Shown here: in pieces, positions 25,944 to 35,379 of the stretch
Layout of the letters: every line of letters begins with the position of its first letter
How positions within the stretch are numbered: position 1 is the first letter of the stretch
Source of the DNA: Streptomyces lanatus
Lineage (GTDB): Bacteria > Actinomycetota > Actinomycetes > Streptomycetales > Streptomycetaceae
Reading direction: 5' to 3'
Assembly (NCBI RefSeq): GCF_014655715.1
Contig: NZ_BNBM01000004.1
Span: forward strand, 319,639-383,638
DNA: 64,000 nt
Made by a program: the position numbers and the translations under genes
The notes under the pieces: generated by a model
The model's input: only the letters and a program-made list of their open reading frames with translations
Told to the model about the DNA's origin: nothing
Database searches by the model: none

Positions 25944-27713
25944 TCAGGCGACCTGGCCGCTGTGCAGCGCGGTGTACGCCCCGCCCCGGCGCAGGAGTTC
26001 CTCATGGGTGCCGATCTCCTCGATACGGCCGTCCCCCAACACCACGATCCGGTCCGCGCCCCGCACGGTGGACAGGCGATGGGCCACCACGAAGGTGGTA
26101 CGGCCGTGCAGGAGCCGGGCCAGGGCCTCTTGTACGAGCGCCTCCGACCGGGTGTCCAGGGCGGAGGTGGCCTCGTCGAGGACCAGCACCCTGGGGTCCC
26201 GGATCAGGGCCCGGGCGATGGCCAGGCGCTGCTTCTGCCCGCCGGACAGGCGTGCGCCGCGCTCGCCGACAAGGGTGTCGAGGCCCTGTGGCAGCCGGTC
26301 CACGAACTCAAGGGCGTTGGCGTCGCGCAACGCCGCGCGCACCATCTCCTCGTCGGCGTCGTCCATGCCGTAGGCCACGTTCTCGCGGACCGTGCCGTCG
26401 AAGAGGATCGACTCCTGCGGCACCACCGACACGAAGCGGCGGTAGGTGCGCAGGTCGAGGGTGTTCATGTCCGTGCCGTCCAGACTCAGTCGGCCCGAGG
26501 TCGGGCGGATGAAGCCGATGACGAGGTTCAGCACGGTGGACTTGCCCGCGCCGGACGCACCGACCAGGGCGATGGTCTCCCCCGGTGAGACGGAGAGGTT
26601 GAAGTCCCGTACGGCCGGGCGCTCACTCTCCTCGTAGGTGAACCCGACGCCCTCGAAGGTCACGGCGCCGCGCAGCGCGGTGAGTTCGGCCTTGCCCTCG
26701 TTGTCCTCCAGCTCGGGGGCCTGGAGGACCTCGCCGACGGAGCGGACGGACTCCAGGCCCTTGGTGATGACCGGGGCCAGACCGGCCAGCGTGGTGGTGG
26801 AGTTGGTCAGCGTGGTCAGGAACGCGCTCAGCATGACGACGTCGCCGGCGGTGACGCCCCAGACGCCGTAGTACGAGATCAGCGCCGCGCCGGCGAGGAC
26901 GAGCACGCCGACCACGTTCAGCACGACCCAGGCGAGCGAGCCGAAGCGGCCGTTGACGAGGTCGAGGCGCATGCCGGAGGTGAGCAGCCGGTGCAGGGTG
27001 CCGTCCATGCGGCGCAGCGCCTTGCCCTCCAGGCCGTGGGCGCGGGTGACCGGGATGAGGCGGGTCATCTCCGTCACGCGGGAGGAGAGGGTCTCGACCT
27101 CGTGGCGGAAGTGCTCGTTGTGGGTGCGCAGTCGGGCCCTGAGGCGGGCGACGACCAGTGCGGCGGCGGGCACGACGACGAGGAAGACGGGCACGAACTC
27201 CGGTGTGCGGATGGCGATGATGACGAGGCCGCCGATGAGCACGGTGCCCGCGCCGAGCCCGGTCTCGGCGGTCTGCTGCACCATCTGCTCGACGGTCTCG
27301 ACGTCCCGCACGACCTTGGCCTGGAGCACACCGGCGCTGACGCGGGAGTGGTAGCCGATGGACAGTTGCTGCATCCGGGTGCACAGGGCGGAGCGCAGGC
27401 CGGTGCCCATGCGGCGGACACTGCCGTACAGGAGGCGGACGTAGAGGACGTGCAGGGGGTAGTTGACCAGCAGGATGAACATGATCACGCCGGTGCTCAG
27501 CCAGAGATCGCTGATCGGCCCGTGCTGGACGACGGTGTCGATGATGGACGCGGTGATCAGCGGCAGCAGCCAGACCGGGCTGTGCTTGACGGTGAAGACG
27601 CCGACCGCCGCCGCGAGACGGCGACGGTCGGCGCGGAAGAGGTAGGCGAGGGTGCGTACGGGGTGTTCGTCCCGGTAGCGGTGGTCGAGCGGTCTCTCGT
27701 GCGACGACGCCAT
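25944..27713 (-). CDS. ABC exporter, fused transmembrane and ATPase domains
   Basis: The 589-residue half-transporter has a six-helix membrane domain (about residues 25-320) and a C-terminal ATPase. Visible ATPase motifs are Walker A GASGAGKST, Q-loop VVPQESILFDG, signature LSGGQKQRLAIARALI, Walker B VLVLDEATSALD and switch VAHRLST. It should form a homodimer or pair with a partner not present here, exporting a lipid, peptide or drug. The ATG has GGAAGG at good spacing. A LacI-type palindrome lies about 60 bp upstream. It stands alone between two convergent-type boundaries, so its substrate cannot be inferred. Confidence 0.9.
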   Translation of the reverse strand: MASSHERPLDHRYRDEHPVRTLAYLFRADRRRLAAAVGVFTVKHSPVWLLPLITASIIDTVVQHGPISDLWLSTGVIMFILLVNYPLHVLYVRLLYGSVRRMGTGLRSALCTRMQQLSIGYHSRVSAGVLQAKVVRDVETVEQMVQQTAETGLGAGTVLIGGLVIIAIRTPEFVPVFLVVVPAAALVVARLRARLRTHNEHFRHEVETLSSRVTEMTRLIPVTRAHGLEGKALRRMDGTLHRLLTSGMRLDLVNGRFGSLAWVVLNVVGVLVLAGAALISYYGVWGVTAGDVVMLSAFLTTLTNSTTTLAGLAPVITKGLESVRSVGEVLQAPELEDNEGKAELTALRGAVTFEGVGFTYEESERPAVRDFNLSVSPGETIALVGASGAGKSTVLNLVIGFIRPTSGRLSLDGTDMNTLDLRTYRRFVSVVPQESILFDGTVRENVAYGMDDADEEMVRAALRDANALEFVDRLPQGLDTLVGERGARLSGGQKQRLAIARALIRDPRVLVLDEATSALDTRSEALVQEALARLLHGRTTFVVAHRLSTVRGADRIVVLGDGRIEEIGTHEELLRRGGAYTALHSGQVA

Positions 27714-27772
27714 CGGCGTTGTCCTTCCCGGGGGCGGAGGCGGAGGGCAAGCCTTTCGGGCGAGCACCATAT

Positions 27773-27788
27773 GGGGCAAGCGCTTTCC
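27773..27788. promoter_or_regulatory. LacI-type operator, GGGCAAGCGCTTTCCC
   Basis: This 16-bp palindrome has one mismatched pair and the AAGCGCTT core common to LacI-family operators. It lies 60 bp upstream of the ABC exporter. No LacI gene is adjacent, so the regulator would be distant. Confidence 0.5.
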
Positions 27789-27846
27789 CGCCCCCGCCCC
27801 CGGAGGGTCTACACGCGCGGTCGGCCACCGACTTCCCGAAAGAGAT

Positions 27847-28704
27847 TCAGACGGCGTCCAGCTCGGCGATCTCGTCTGCGGTGAGGGTGAGTTCCGTCGC
27901 GGCGAGCGAGTCGAGGATGGTCTCCGGGCGGCTCGAACCGGGGATCGGGACGACGAACGGCGACTTGGCGAGCATCCAGGCCAGGCACACCCGCTGCGGG
28001 CTCACCCCGTGCGCCTCGGCGACGCGCGCGAACGGGGCGTAGGCGGAGCCCAGTTCACCGGCCCGGGAGATACCGCCGAGCGGGCTCCAGGGCAGGAAGG
28101 CGATGCCGAGTTCGTCGCACAGGCGCAGCTCGGGCTCGCTGGAGCGGAAGGCCGGGGAGAACTGGTTCTGCACGGAGACCAGCCGGCCGCCGAGGATGTC
28201 GTTCGCCTGCCTGATCTGGTCCGGGTTGGCGTTGGAGATCCCGGCCATGCGGATCTTGCCCTCGTCGAGCAGTTCGCGTACGGCACCGACCGACTCGGCG
28301 TACGGCACCCTCGGGTCGGGCCGGTGGAACTGGTAGAGCCCGATGGCCTCCACGCCGAGCCGGCGCAGCGACGCCTCGCAGGCCTCCTTGATGTGGCCGG
28401 GGCTGCCGTCGAGCGTCCAACTGCCGTCACCGGGGCGCAGATGGCCGCCCTTGGTCGCGACGAGGACGTCCTTGCCGAGGTCGTGGGAGGCGAGGGCCTT
28501 GGCGATGAGGGTCTCGTTGTGACCGACCTCGTGGGCGTCGCGGTGATAGGAGTCGGCGGTGTCGATCAGAGTCACACCGGCGTCGAGCGCGGCGTGGATC
28601 GTGGCGAGGGAACGTGCCTCGTCCGGGCGGCCCTCGATGGACATGGGCATCCCGCCCAGACCGATCGCGCTGACCTCTACATCCCCGATGCGGCGGGTGT
28701 GCAT
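27847..28704 (-). CDS. Aldo/keto reductase
   Basis: This 285-residue NADPH-dependent oxidoreductase shows the family tetrad: Asp and Tyr in LIDTADSYHRD, Lys in VATKGGH and His in LYQFHRPD. Family landmarks GISNANPDQI and VVPIPGSSRPETI, which bind cofactor, are present. Such enzymes reduce aldehydes or ketones, including sugars. It is a single gene divergent from a Gfo/Idh/MocA oxidoreductase, about 250 bp away, and the pair may act on related sugar derivatives, though this is only suggested by position. Confidence 0.88.
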   Translation of the reverse strand: MHTRRIGDVEVSAIGLGGMPMSIEGRPDEARSLATIHAALDAGVTLIDTADSYHRDAHEVGHNETLIAKALASHDLGKDVLVATKGGHLRPGDGSWTLDGSPGHIKEACEASLRRLGVEAIGLYQFHRPDPRVPYAESVGAVRELLDEGKIRMAGISNANPDQIRQANDILGGRLVSVQNQFSPAFRSSEPELRLCDELGIAFLPWSPLGGISRAGELGSAYAPFARVAEAHGVSPQRVCLAWMLAKSPFVVPIPGSSRPETILDSLAATELTLTADEIAELDAV

Positions 28705-28957
28705 GGGTTGGTGACCTCTTTCGGCTTTCGGTTCTTCTCGGCTGTCTCGGCTGTCGCGCGGGAAACGTTGTCGTCCAGCGTCGCCGTCCGGACACGGGAG
28801 GTCCAATAGAAGAAAGCGAATGCATTCAGTGACGCCGCCGCTGAATCCCTTGCCGCGTCTCCGCCGCCGAGATCGGCCATGTACGCGCTTGCGCGGGCTC
28901 AGGGTCGGTGTGACACGCTCACCCCGATCGATCGACGGCTTTGTGAGAGGCGGCGGC

Positions 28958-29842
28958 ATGCGCATCGGACTGCTCGGCACCGGCCCCTGGGCCCAGATGG
29001 CCCACGCCCCCGCCCTGGACCGGCACGCGGAACTGGACTTCGTCGGGGTGTGGGGCCGCCGTACGGCCCCCACGAAGGAGTTGGCCGACAGCTACGGCGT
29101 TCGTGCCTACGACGACGTCGACGCGCTGCTCGCCGATGTGGACGCTGTGGCCGTGGCCCTGCCGCCCTCGATCCAGGCGGACCTCGCGGTGCGGGCCGCG
29201 CGGGCGGGCCGCCATCTGCTGCTGGACAAGCCGCTCGCGCCGACGGTGGAGCAGGCACGGGCGATCGTGGAGGCCGTCGAGGCGGCCGGGGTGGCGTCGG
29301 TCGTGTTCTTCACCGCCCGGTTCCAGCCGGAGACCGAGGCGTGGATCTCCGAACAGGCGGCTGCGGAGGGCTGGTTCACGGGGCGTGCCGAGTGGCTCGG
29401 CGCGGTGTTCAGCGGTGACGACAACCCGTTCGCCGACTCGCCGTGGCGACAGGAGAAGGGCGCGCTGTGGGACGTGGGCCCGCACGCCCTGTCCGTGCTG
29501 CTGCCGGTCCTGGGGGAGGTGCGGCGGGTGACGGCCGCCGCGCCCGGCCCCGGCGACACCGTCCACCTGGTCCTCGATCACCTCGACGGCGCGTCGAGCA
29601 CCCTCGCCCTGAGCCTCACGGCGCCGCCCGCCGCCGCGGGAGCCACGGTGGAACTGCGGGGCACGACCGGGGTGACGGTCCTCCCGGAGAGCACCGAGAG
29701 CGCAGTGTCCGCGCTGCTCCGGGCCTCGGACGCGCTGCTGGCCGCGTCCCGCGACGGGCGGCCGCATGCGTGCGACGCGGCGTTCGGGCTGCGGGTGACC
29801 GAGATCCTGGCCGAGGCGGAGGCGTTGCTGAACGGCGGCTGA
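28958..29842 (+). CDS. Gfo/Idh/MocA-family oxidoreductase
   Basis: The 294-residue protein starts with a Rossmann motif (MRIGLLGTGPWAQMAHAPAL) and has the family motif LLLDKPLAPT, where Lys is the usual catalytic residue. The C-terminal half matches the dimer and substrate domain (WRQEKGALWDVGPHALS). Members oxidise or reduce sugars and inositols with NAD(P). The ATG at 28958 follows a GAGAGG ribosome site. It is a monocistronic gene converging on the SDR gene at 29898. Confidence 0.88.
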   Translation: MRIGLLGTGPWAQMAHAPALDRHAELDFVGVWGRRTAPTKELADSYGVRAYDDVDALLADVDAVAVALPPSIQADLAVRAARAGRHLLLDKPLAPTVEQARAIVEAVEAAGVASVVFFTARFQPETEAWISEQAAAEGWFTGRAEWLGAVFSGDDNPFADSPWRQEKGALWDVGPHALSVLLPVLGEVRRVTAAAPGPGDTVHLVLDHLDGASSTLALSLTAPPAAAGATVELRGTTGVTVLPESTESAVSALLRASDALLAASRDGRPHACDAAFGLRVTEILAEAEALLNGG

Positions 29843-29897
29843 CGGCGGGACGGGTGACGGCGGCATGGGCGACCCGCTCCAGCGGTCACGGCCGTCC

Positions 29898-30659
29898 CTA
29901 CAGGTTGTATCCGCCCGACACCTCGATGTTCTGCGCGGTGACCCAGCGGCTCTCCTCGGAGACCAGCGTGGCGATCATCGCGCCGATGTCGTCGGGTTCG
30001 CCGACCCGGCCGAACGCGGTCTTCGCGGCGAGGCCCGGGATCACCTCGGGGAACCGGGTGAAGGCGTCGTCGGCGAGGCGGGTGCGGGTCGCCCCGGGCG
30101 AGACGGCGTTGACGCGGATGCCTCGGCCGCTGAACTCCTTGGCCATGTACCGGGTCAGCACGTCGAGGCCGCCCTTCATGGTGGCGTAGGCCGAGTAGCC
30201 GGGCTCCAGGCCGGTGGTGGTGCCGGCCGAGTTGCTGCTGGTGTTGACGACGGCGCCACCGTCCGCCATCAGCGGCAGCAGCTTCTGGGTCAGGAAGTAC
30301 GGTCCCTTGAGCAGGACCCGGGTCAGCCGGTCGAACATGTCCTCCGTCATGTCCTCGATCAGCGCGGTCTGCGCGATTCCCGCGTTGTTGACCAGGTGGT
30401 CGAACGTGTCGCGCCCCCAGGTCTCCTTGAGCACGCCGGCCACCGTGTCGCGGAAGGCGTCGAACGTGTCGCTCGCACCGACGTCCAGCGGCAGCGCCAC
30501 GGCCGTGCCGCCCGCCTCCTCGATGGCGGCGACCGTCTCCAGCCCGCCGCGCTTGTTGCTGCCGTAGGTCAGGATCACACCGATCCCGCGCTCGGCGATC
30601 TCGATGGCGGCACTCTGCCCGATGCCGGAGCTGGCGCCGGTGACGATGGCGATCTTCAT
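29898..30659 (-). CDS. Short-chain dehydrogenase/reductase
   Basis: This 253-residue classical SDR has the cofactor motif TGASSGIG, NNAG, an active-site Ser in NTSSNSAG and YATMK carrying Tyr and Lys. GRVGEPDDIGAM and a C-terminal SGGYNL are typical of 3-oxoacyl-ACP-reductase-like members. It is divergent from an AraC-family regulator, about 150 bp away, which probably controls it. Substrate unknown. Confidence 0.9.
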   Translation of the reverse strand: MKIAIVTGASSGIGQSAAIEIAERGIGVILTYGSNKRGGLETVAAIEEAGGTAVALPLDVGASDTFDAFRDTVAGVLKETWGRDTFDHLVNNAGIAQTALIEDMTEDMFDRLTRVLLKGPYFLTQKLLPLMADGGAVVNTSSNSAGTTTGLEPGYSAYATMKGGLDVLTRYMAKEFSGRGIRVNAVSPGATRTRLADDAFTRFPEVIPGLAAKTAFGRVGEPDDIGAMIATLVSEESRWVTAQNIEVSGGYNL

Positions 30660-30805
30660 GGTCTCTCCCGTGAGTGGAAGGAAGCGGTGAACTGCTTCCA
30701 TTCAACCCATGTGACCTGCGGAAACGTTAGAACGATGCTCGCTCGCACTTGCACGATCCTCTCGCTCTCGGCGCCTTGCGGGCGCAACCGTGCTGCAATG
30801 GCCGT

Positions 30806-31711
30806 ATGCCGCTGGAAGAGCTCCGTGTGCTGCTGGCCCGGCACGTCCGTCCCGACTGGACCACCGCCATCGACGGCGTCCTGATCTCGAAGGTCGACCG
30901 CTCGGACCCGCCCGCGCCCTCGATGTCCGGCACGGTCCTCGCGGTCATCGCCCAGGGCGCCAAACGCCTCGCCCTGGGCGACCGGGTCTTCGAGTACGGT
31001 CCCGGGCAGTATCTGGTGGCCTCGGTCGACCTGCCGGTCACCGGCCAGTTCATCCGGGCCGACGCCGAGCACCCCGCGCTGGGCTTCGGTCTCACGCTGG
31101 ACCCGTCAGCCGTAGCCGAACTCCTGCTCCAGGCGGGCCCGGGAGACACCCCCCGGCCCGGCGGAGGCGCGCCGTCGGGGATCGCCGTCAGCGACGCCCC
31201 GGCCGCGCTGCTCGACGCGGTGGTCCGGCTGCTGCGGCTGCTCGACGAACCCCGCGACCGGGCGGTGCTCGCCCCGCTGGTCAAACGCGAGATCCTGTGG
31301 CGCCTGATCACCGGTGAGCAGGGGGCGACGGTTCGTCAGCTCGGCCTCGCCGACAGCAGCCTCAGCCATGTCTCCCGGGCCGTGCGCTGGATCCGCGAGC
31401 ACTACGCGGAGCCCTTCCGGGTCGAGGACGTGGCCCGGATGTCCGGCATGAGCGTCTCCGCCTTCTACCGCAACTTCCAGGCCGTTACGGCGATGAGCCC
31501 CATCCAGTTCCAGAAGCAGATCCGGCTCCAGGAGGCCCGGCTACTGCTCGCCACCCACCCCGGGGACGTCACCGGCGTCGGCCGCCGCGTCGGCTACGAC
31601 AACCCTTCGCAGTTCAGCCGGGAGTACCGCCGCCAGTTCGGCTCCGCCCCCAGCCACGACGCCGCACGCCTGCGTGACGCCGTGCGCAGCCCCGCCGGTG
31701 TCCTGCCCTGA
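30806..31711 (+). CDS. AraC-family regulator
   Basis: The 301-residue protein has an N-terminal AraC-type cupin sensor domain (VIAQGAKRLALGDRVFEYGPGQYL) and two C-terminal helix-turn-helix motifs, visible in VARMSGMSVSAFYRNF and GRRVGYDNPSQFSREYRR. The architecture matches the group with the AraC N-terminal cupin, often located beside the oxidoreductase they control. The divergent SDR gene is the probable target. Confidence 0.88.
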   Translation: MPLEELRVLLARHVRPDWTTAIDGVLISKVDRSDPPAPSMSGTVLAVIAQGAKRLALGDRVFEYGPGQYLVASVDLPVTGQFIRADAEHPALGFGLTLDPSAVAELLLQAGPGDTPRPGGGAPSGIAVSDAPAALLDAVVRLLRLLDEPRDRAVLAPLVKREILWRLITGEQGATVRQLGLADSSLSHVSRAVRWIREHYAEPFRVEDVARMSGMSVSAFYRNFQAVTAMSPIQFQKQIRLQEARLLLATHPGDVTGVGRRVGYDNPSQFSREYRRQFGSAPSHDAARLRDAVRSPAGVLP

Positions 31712-31720
31712 GTCGAATCC

Positions 31721-32140
31721 TCACCGCACGGAGGCCCTCGACCTCACCGCCTGGCCCTGCCCGGCAGCGGATTCGCCCTCGTCGACCCGGTAACCGGGGA
31801 CGGACGGCCACCGGACCGTCAACACCACGGACTCCTCCTCCGCGAACCAGGAGTGGTCGACCCCTCGCCCCCACACGACGTAGTCACCCTGCTCGGCCAG
31901 GACCACACTGCGCCCCGGCAACTCCACCCGAAAGCGCCCGCTGATGAGAACCAGCAGAGCGGTCCGCTCCTCACCCGTCACCCACCGAGCCCGCTCATCG
32001 CCCCGCGGATGGACGCCCCACTTGATCTCCACGTCCTCACTGTGCCGAGGATCGGAGGCACCCTTGAAATGCCCCAGCAGCCACCCCCGGTCCAGTGCCG
32101 CGTCCCTGCCCGCATTGCCCACGTAAAAGCTGTCGGTCAT
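31721..32140 (-). CDS. Small cupin-fold protein
   Basis: This 139-residue protein has a single beta-barrel pattern (VLISGRFRVELPGRSVVLAEQGDYVVWGRGVDHSW) typical of cupins: a Gly-rich turn, then a Gly-Asp-Tyr step and a His. No signal peptide or catalytic motif of a hydrolase is seen. It converges with the AraC gene with a nine-base gap. Function unassigned. Confidence 0.65.
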   Translation of the reverse strand: MTDSFYVGNAGRDAALDRGWLLGHFKGASDPRHSEDVEIKWGVHPRGDERARWVTGEERTALLVLISGRFRVELPGRSVVLAEQGDYVVWGRGVDHSWFAEEESVVLTVRWPSVPGYRVDEGESAAGQGQAVRSRASVR

Positions 32141-32167
32141 GGCTACGGAAGGTAGCAGTGGGCGGCA

Positions 32168-33166
32168 TCAGTGCTCACAGGAGCAACTAGTTGTTGCGAG
32201 TGAGGACGTTGGTGACGGCGCATAGTGATGGGCAAGGTTGGTGGCGAGGTCACGGAGGTGAGCCCTGGCTTCGGTGGGGCCGTGCACAGTGATGGTGCTC
32301 CCGAACGGCAGCAGTGTTCGCACGTCCTCCAGGTGCAGGAAGCGGATCCTTACCTTGTGGCGGGTGGCGGATGCGTCTTGGTCGTCCTGGACGAGTCGCT
32401 GGCCAAGGATCCGTCGTGCTCGCTCGATCTGGGTCTGGTCGATGGTGGCGCTGACCTCTATCGCGTGATTGTGTTCCCACTGATCAACGAGCGCTGCAGC
32501 GACGGTGGCCAGGGTCTGGTTCTCGCGGATCCGTCGTGGCTGGTCGACTTCTTTCCACGCCGTGATCCGTTCGAGTCGGTACATCCGTGGCACTCGGGCA
32601 CAGTCGGCGACGAGGTACCAGGTGCCGGCCTTGGCGAACAGCCCGTAGGGATCCACGACCAGGTCGCGTGGGCATGACTCGCGTGGGCTGTCGTACTCGA
32701 TCCGTAGCTGGCGACCTCGCCGCACTGGGCCGATCAGCGATGCCGGAGTCGTGCCAGAAGTATGTGCCTGGAGCCAGGGACGGCTGTCCACATGCACCAC
32801 GTCGGTGAGCGGCAGGAGCTCATGAACTCCACGTGACTGTGTAGCGGCGATCTTGGAGAGCGCGCGCCGGCTTTCGACCGATGCGTTGAGCTCCGCACGT
32901 TGCTTCTCGTCCAGCCCGGTGAGCGACAGATGATCACGCTCGCCCGGCGTGAGTCGCGTGAGGTCGAGCCCGGACCCGGGCAGCATGGTCACGCCTCCGA
33001 GGCGGCCCCGTTGCGCGGTCACCGGCAGACCGGCGTCGCGGAGCCAGTTCAGGTCCCGGGTGATGGTTCGAAGGGAAACCCCGAGCGCCGAGGCAAGTTC
33101 CTGTGTGGTCACGGCATTCCTTGACGCGAGGAGCAGCATCAGGGAGAAGAAGCGGTCTGGGGTCAC
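32168..33166 (-). CDS. YafY-type regulator, DeoR HTH plus WYL domain
   Basis: The 332-residue regulator begins with a winged helix-turn-helix (LLASRNAVTTQELASALGVSLRTITRDL), followed by the WYL domain (RRGRQLRIEYDSPRES and PYGLFAKAGTWYLVADC) that senses nucleotides or other ligands. The start is a GTG at 33166 with the gene divergent from a small VOC protein 92 bp away. WYL/VOC divergent pairs are common in actinomycetes, and the regulator probably controls its neighbour. Codon use looks somewhat less GC-rich than in neighbouring genes, which may indicate separate origin. Confidence 0.85.
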   Translation of the reverse strand: MTPDRFFSLMLLLASRNAVTTQELASALGVSLRTITRDLNWLRDAGLPVTAQRGRLGGVTMLPGSGLDLTRLTPGERDHLSLTGLDEKQRAELNASVESRRALSKIAATQSRGVHELLPLTDVVHVDSRPWLQAHTSGTTPASLIGPVRRGRQLRIEYDSPRESCPRDLVVDPYGLFAKAGTWYLVADCARVPRMYRLERITAWKEVDQPRRIRENQTLATVAAALVDQWEHNHAIEVSATIDQTQIERARRILGQRLVQDDQDASATRHKVRIRFLHLEDVRTLLPFGSTITVHGPTEARAHLRDLATNLAHHYAPSPTSSLATTSCSCEH

Positions 33167-33258
33167 ACCCCGAGTTTTTCAGGAATTGCGACATGATGCG
33201 GCGCATATCCCGGTCAGGCTGGTGGACGCGTACCTCCGACCTGCGAGAAGGAACAACC

Positions 33259-33624
33259 ATGACCACATCCGTCGTGTCCATCGTCTATGTGAACGACGCC
33301 CCCGCCGCAGCACGTTTCTACGGCGACCTCCTCGGCATGAGGCCATCGTTCGAGACTCCGGGATACATCACCTTCGACCTCGGGCCGGGCGCTGACCTCG
33401 CTCTGTGGTCCGACCAGTTCGAGGATCTGTCGGCGGACGTCCCGCGCACCAGTGAGGTGTGTCTGGCCATCGACGGTGGGCCGGACGAGGTCAACGCGAT
33501 CTTCAAGCAGTGGCAGTCCAAGGGCGTCACGATCCTGCACGAGCCAAATGATGCGGGGTTCGGGCTGACCTTCCTCGCAGCCGATCCTGACGGGAACCGT
33601 ATCCGCGTCGCACCGCGGGACTGA
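33259..33624 (+). CDS. VOC/glyoxalase-superfamily protein
   Basis: This 121-residue single-domain protein has paired beta-alpha-beta-beta-beta modules (VVSIVYVNDAPAAARFYGDLLGM, then GLTFLAADPDGNRIRVAP). Members bind metal and act as lyases, dioxygenases or antibiotic-binding resistance proteins. The metal ligands are not clearly complete here, so binding rather than catalysis is possible. The divergent WYL regulator probably controls it. Confidence 0.82.
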   Translation: MTTSVVSIVYVNDAPAAARFYGDLLGMRPSFETPGYITFDLGPGADLALWSDQFEDLSADVPRTSEVCLAIDGGPDEVNAIFKQWQSKGVTILHEPNDAGFGLTFLAADPDGNRIRVAPRD

Positions 33625-33796
33625 AAGGCCACGATGCGGCAGGCGCACACGATAGGTGTCGCGCCTGCCGTTGTCCGACTTCGAGAGGGCGACGAGTGCC
33701 CCACGCGAATGCGTCCCTGAGTGTCGGGGGTGGTCGGCGGCTCGTGAAGCGGTGCAACGTACCTGGACGTGAACAAGGTCGGCCGGATCCCTGGGA

Positions 33797-34162
33797 CTAG
33801 TCGCCGAACGGCTCCTCGCTCCACCTGAACCACGCCCTGTCCCCCTCGATATGCAGCAGGAACTCCGCGACAGGACCGTCCGGCGAGGCGAGTGTGACGC
33901 GTCTTCGGATCTCGTCGTAGGCCGCCTCCCACTGGTCCCGCTCCTCGTCCTGATCCCGCTCCAGCAGGGCCAGTTCACGGACGAACAGGTCACGCACCGC
34001 CTCGTACCCCGGACCGGGCGTGAAACGGCCCGACAGCCACGGGAAGTCGGAGTCGTCGACCAGGATCTCCCCCACCGGCCCGTCCCCGCCGCGCACCATC
34101 CAGACGTCACCCTCGAAACCCACGCCGCCCCTTCCGACCGTCGCGCACCAGCTGTCATTCAC
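33797..34162 (-). CDS. Hypothetical acidic protein
   Basis: The 121-residue acidic protein is unrecognised. It contains a Trp-rich beginning and end (GDVWMVRGGDGPVGEILVDD and DRAWFRWSEEPFGD) around a charged helix (RELALLERDQDEERDQWEAA). No signal peptide or membrane segment is visible. The coding frame has normal Streptomyces codon bias, supporting a real gene. It stands alone between convergent neighbours. Confidence 0.6.
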   Translation of the reverse strand: MNDSWCATVGRGGVGFEGDVWMVRGGDGPVGEILVDDSDFPWLSGRFTPGPGYEAVRDLFVRELALLERDQDEERDQWEAAYDEIRRRVTLASPDGPVAEFLLHIEGDRAWFRWSEEPFGD

Positions 34163-34195
34163 CTGCCGACCAGCATGGCACCCGCCACTGACAAA

Positions 34196-34226
34196 CGGCC
34201 CGGCCCTCGGATCGAGGACCGGGCCG
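34196..34226 (-). terminator. Hairpin terminator after the GNAT gene
   Basis: The arms CGGCCCGGCCCTCG and CGAGGACCGGGCCG pair at 13 of 14 positions around a 3-nt loop. It starts about 50 bases downstream of the acetyltransferase stop codon. Confidence 0.75.
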
Positions 34227-34275
34227 CCCGTCCGCTACGACGCCTTGGTTCTGCTACTCGCGGCGCCCGGCCTCG

Positions 34276-35163
34276 CTACCGCGCCTCGAAGTTGATGCGT
34301 TCCTTGACGACCGGATAGCCCGCCTTGGCGAAGTTCGCGGCCATGGGGAAGTTGCCCTGGTCCGTCCCGCCGGTGACGAACTCCGCGCCCTGTTCGACGA
34401 GGAAGTGGGTGCACTCCGCGAGGAGGTCGTAGGCATAGCCGTTGCCACGGTGCTCCGGGACGACGCCGATGAACCCGACGGTCGGGCCGGAGGGGTTGTG
34501 CGCCGGGATGTGGATGCCGGCCAGGTCGCCCTCCGGGGTGCGTGCGACCTGCCACCACTCCCTCGGTGACGGGCACCAGTGGAAGAAGTCCAGCTCCTCC
34601 TGGGCAGCCCGGTCCAGCCCGCCCTCCTCGATGGCGCGGAGCGAGTGCGCGTCCAGGGTGACGGAGTGGATGCGGCGCAGGGCATCGAAGAAGACCGCGT
34701 CGTCGGGCTCGGCGCCGAAGCGCAGGCGTCCGGGGCGCTCGGGCAGGCCGAGGTCCGGGGTCCAGCGGTACAGGAAGCGTTCGACGAGGAGTTCGTACCC
34801 TGCCGCGCGTGCGGCGTTGAAGCGGGCCTCGGCGGCTGCTTTGAGGGCGGGCTCGTCACGCCAGCCGCCGGGCAGGTTCAATTCGAGTTCGACCTGCCAG
34901 GGGGCGGTGCGCAGGAGTTCGGCGCCGGCCTCCTCCTCGCCCTCGGCCACGTCGAACCAGTTGATGTTGATGGGCTCCGAGTCGTCGGGGCCGCCCCACC
35001 AGGCGCCGCGCGCGACGACGTTGCCGTCGCGCAGGGCCACCCGCTTCCAGTCGGAGCGGAACCGGGTCCGCCGGTGGCCCTCACGGGCGCCGAGCGGGTC
35101 GGGGTGTGCGTCAAAGAGATGGGCGTCGCTCTCGTCGAGCGTACGGATGACCAGATCGGTCAC
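34276..35163 (-). CDS. GNAT-family acetyltransferase
   Basis: The 295-residue protein carries the acetyl-CoA binding motif in its C-terminal part (GVVPEHRGNGYAYDLLAECTH), preceded by TVGFIG as strand 4. The N-terminal half is a second, degenerate GNAT-like domain, as in many Streptomyces tandem GNAT proteins. Acceptor unknown. The start is ATG at 35163; an AGCGCTCCC operator-like sequence lies about 30 bp upstream and may place this gene under the same sugar-responsive control as the neighbouring glucanase. Confidence 0.85.
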   Translation of the reverse strand: MTDLVIRTLDESDAHLFDAHPDPLGAREGHRRTRFRSDWKRVALRDGNVVARGAWWGGPDDSEPININWFDVAEGEEEAGAELLRTAPWQVELELNLPGGWRDEPALKAAAEARFNAARAAGYELLVERFLYRWTPDLGLPERPGRLRFGAEPDDAVFFDALRRIHSVTLDAHSLRAIEEGGLDRAAQEELDFFHWCPSPREWWQVARTPEGDLAGIHIPAHNPSGPTVGFIGVVPEHRGNGYAYDLLAECTHFLVEQGAEFVTGGTDQGNFPMAANFAKAGYPVVKERINFEAR

Positions 35164-35363
35164 GGATTCCTCCGGGATACAGGCTGTTTGAAGCGCTCCC
35201 GGTCAGATCGCGATACGCACGCCGGGGCAACGGAAGAGGGAGCGCTGGAAAGATGTGAACTGCACGGCACTCGCCTCCTTCCGTCCGTCTCTGGGCGTGG
35301 AACCACACCGTATGTGATCTCCGACTGGGTCGTCCAGCTGTTTTTACGTCTCCAGCCCAAGCG

Positions 35364-35379
35364 CTGGGAGCGCTCTCAG
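35364..35379. promoter_or_regulatory. CebR-like box, CTGGGAGCGCTCTCAG
   Basis: The inner 14 bases differ at one position from TGGGAGCGCTCCCA, the published binding site of CebR, the cellobiose-responsive LacI repressor of Streptomyces. It lies about 300 bp upstream of the GH64 start. Confidence 0.6.
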
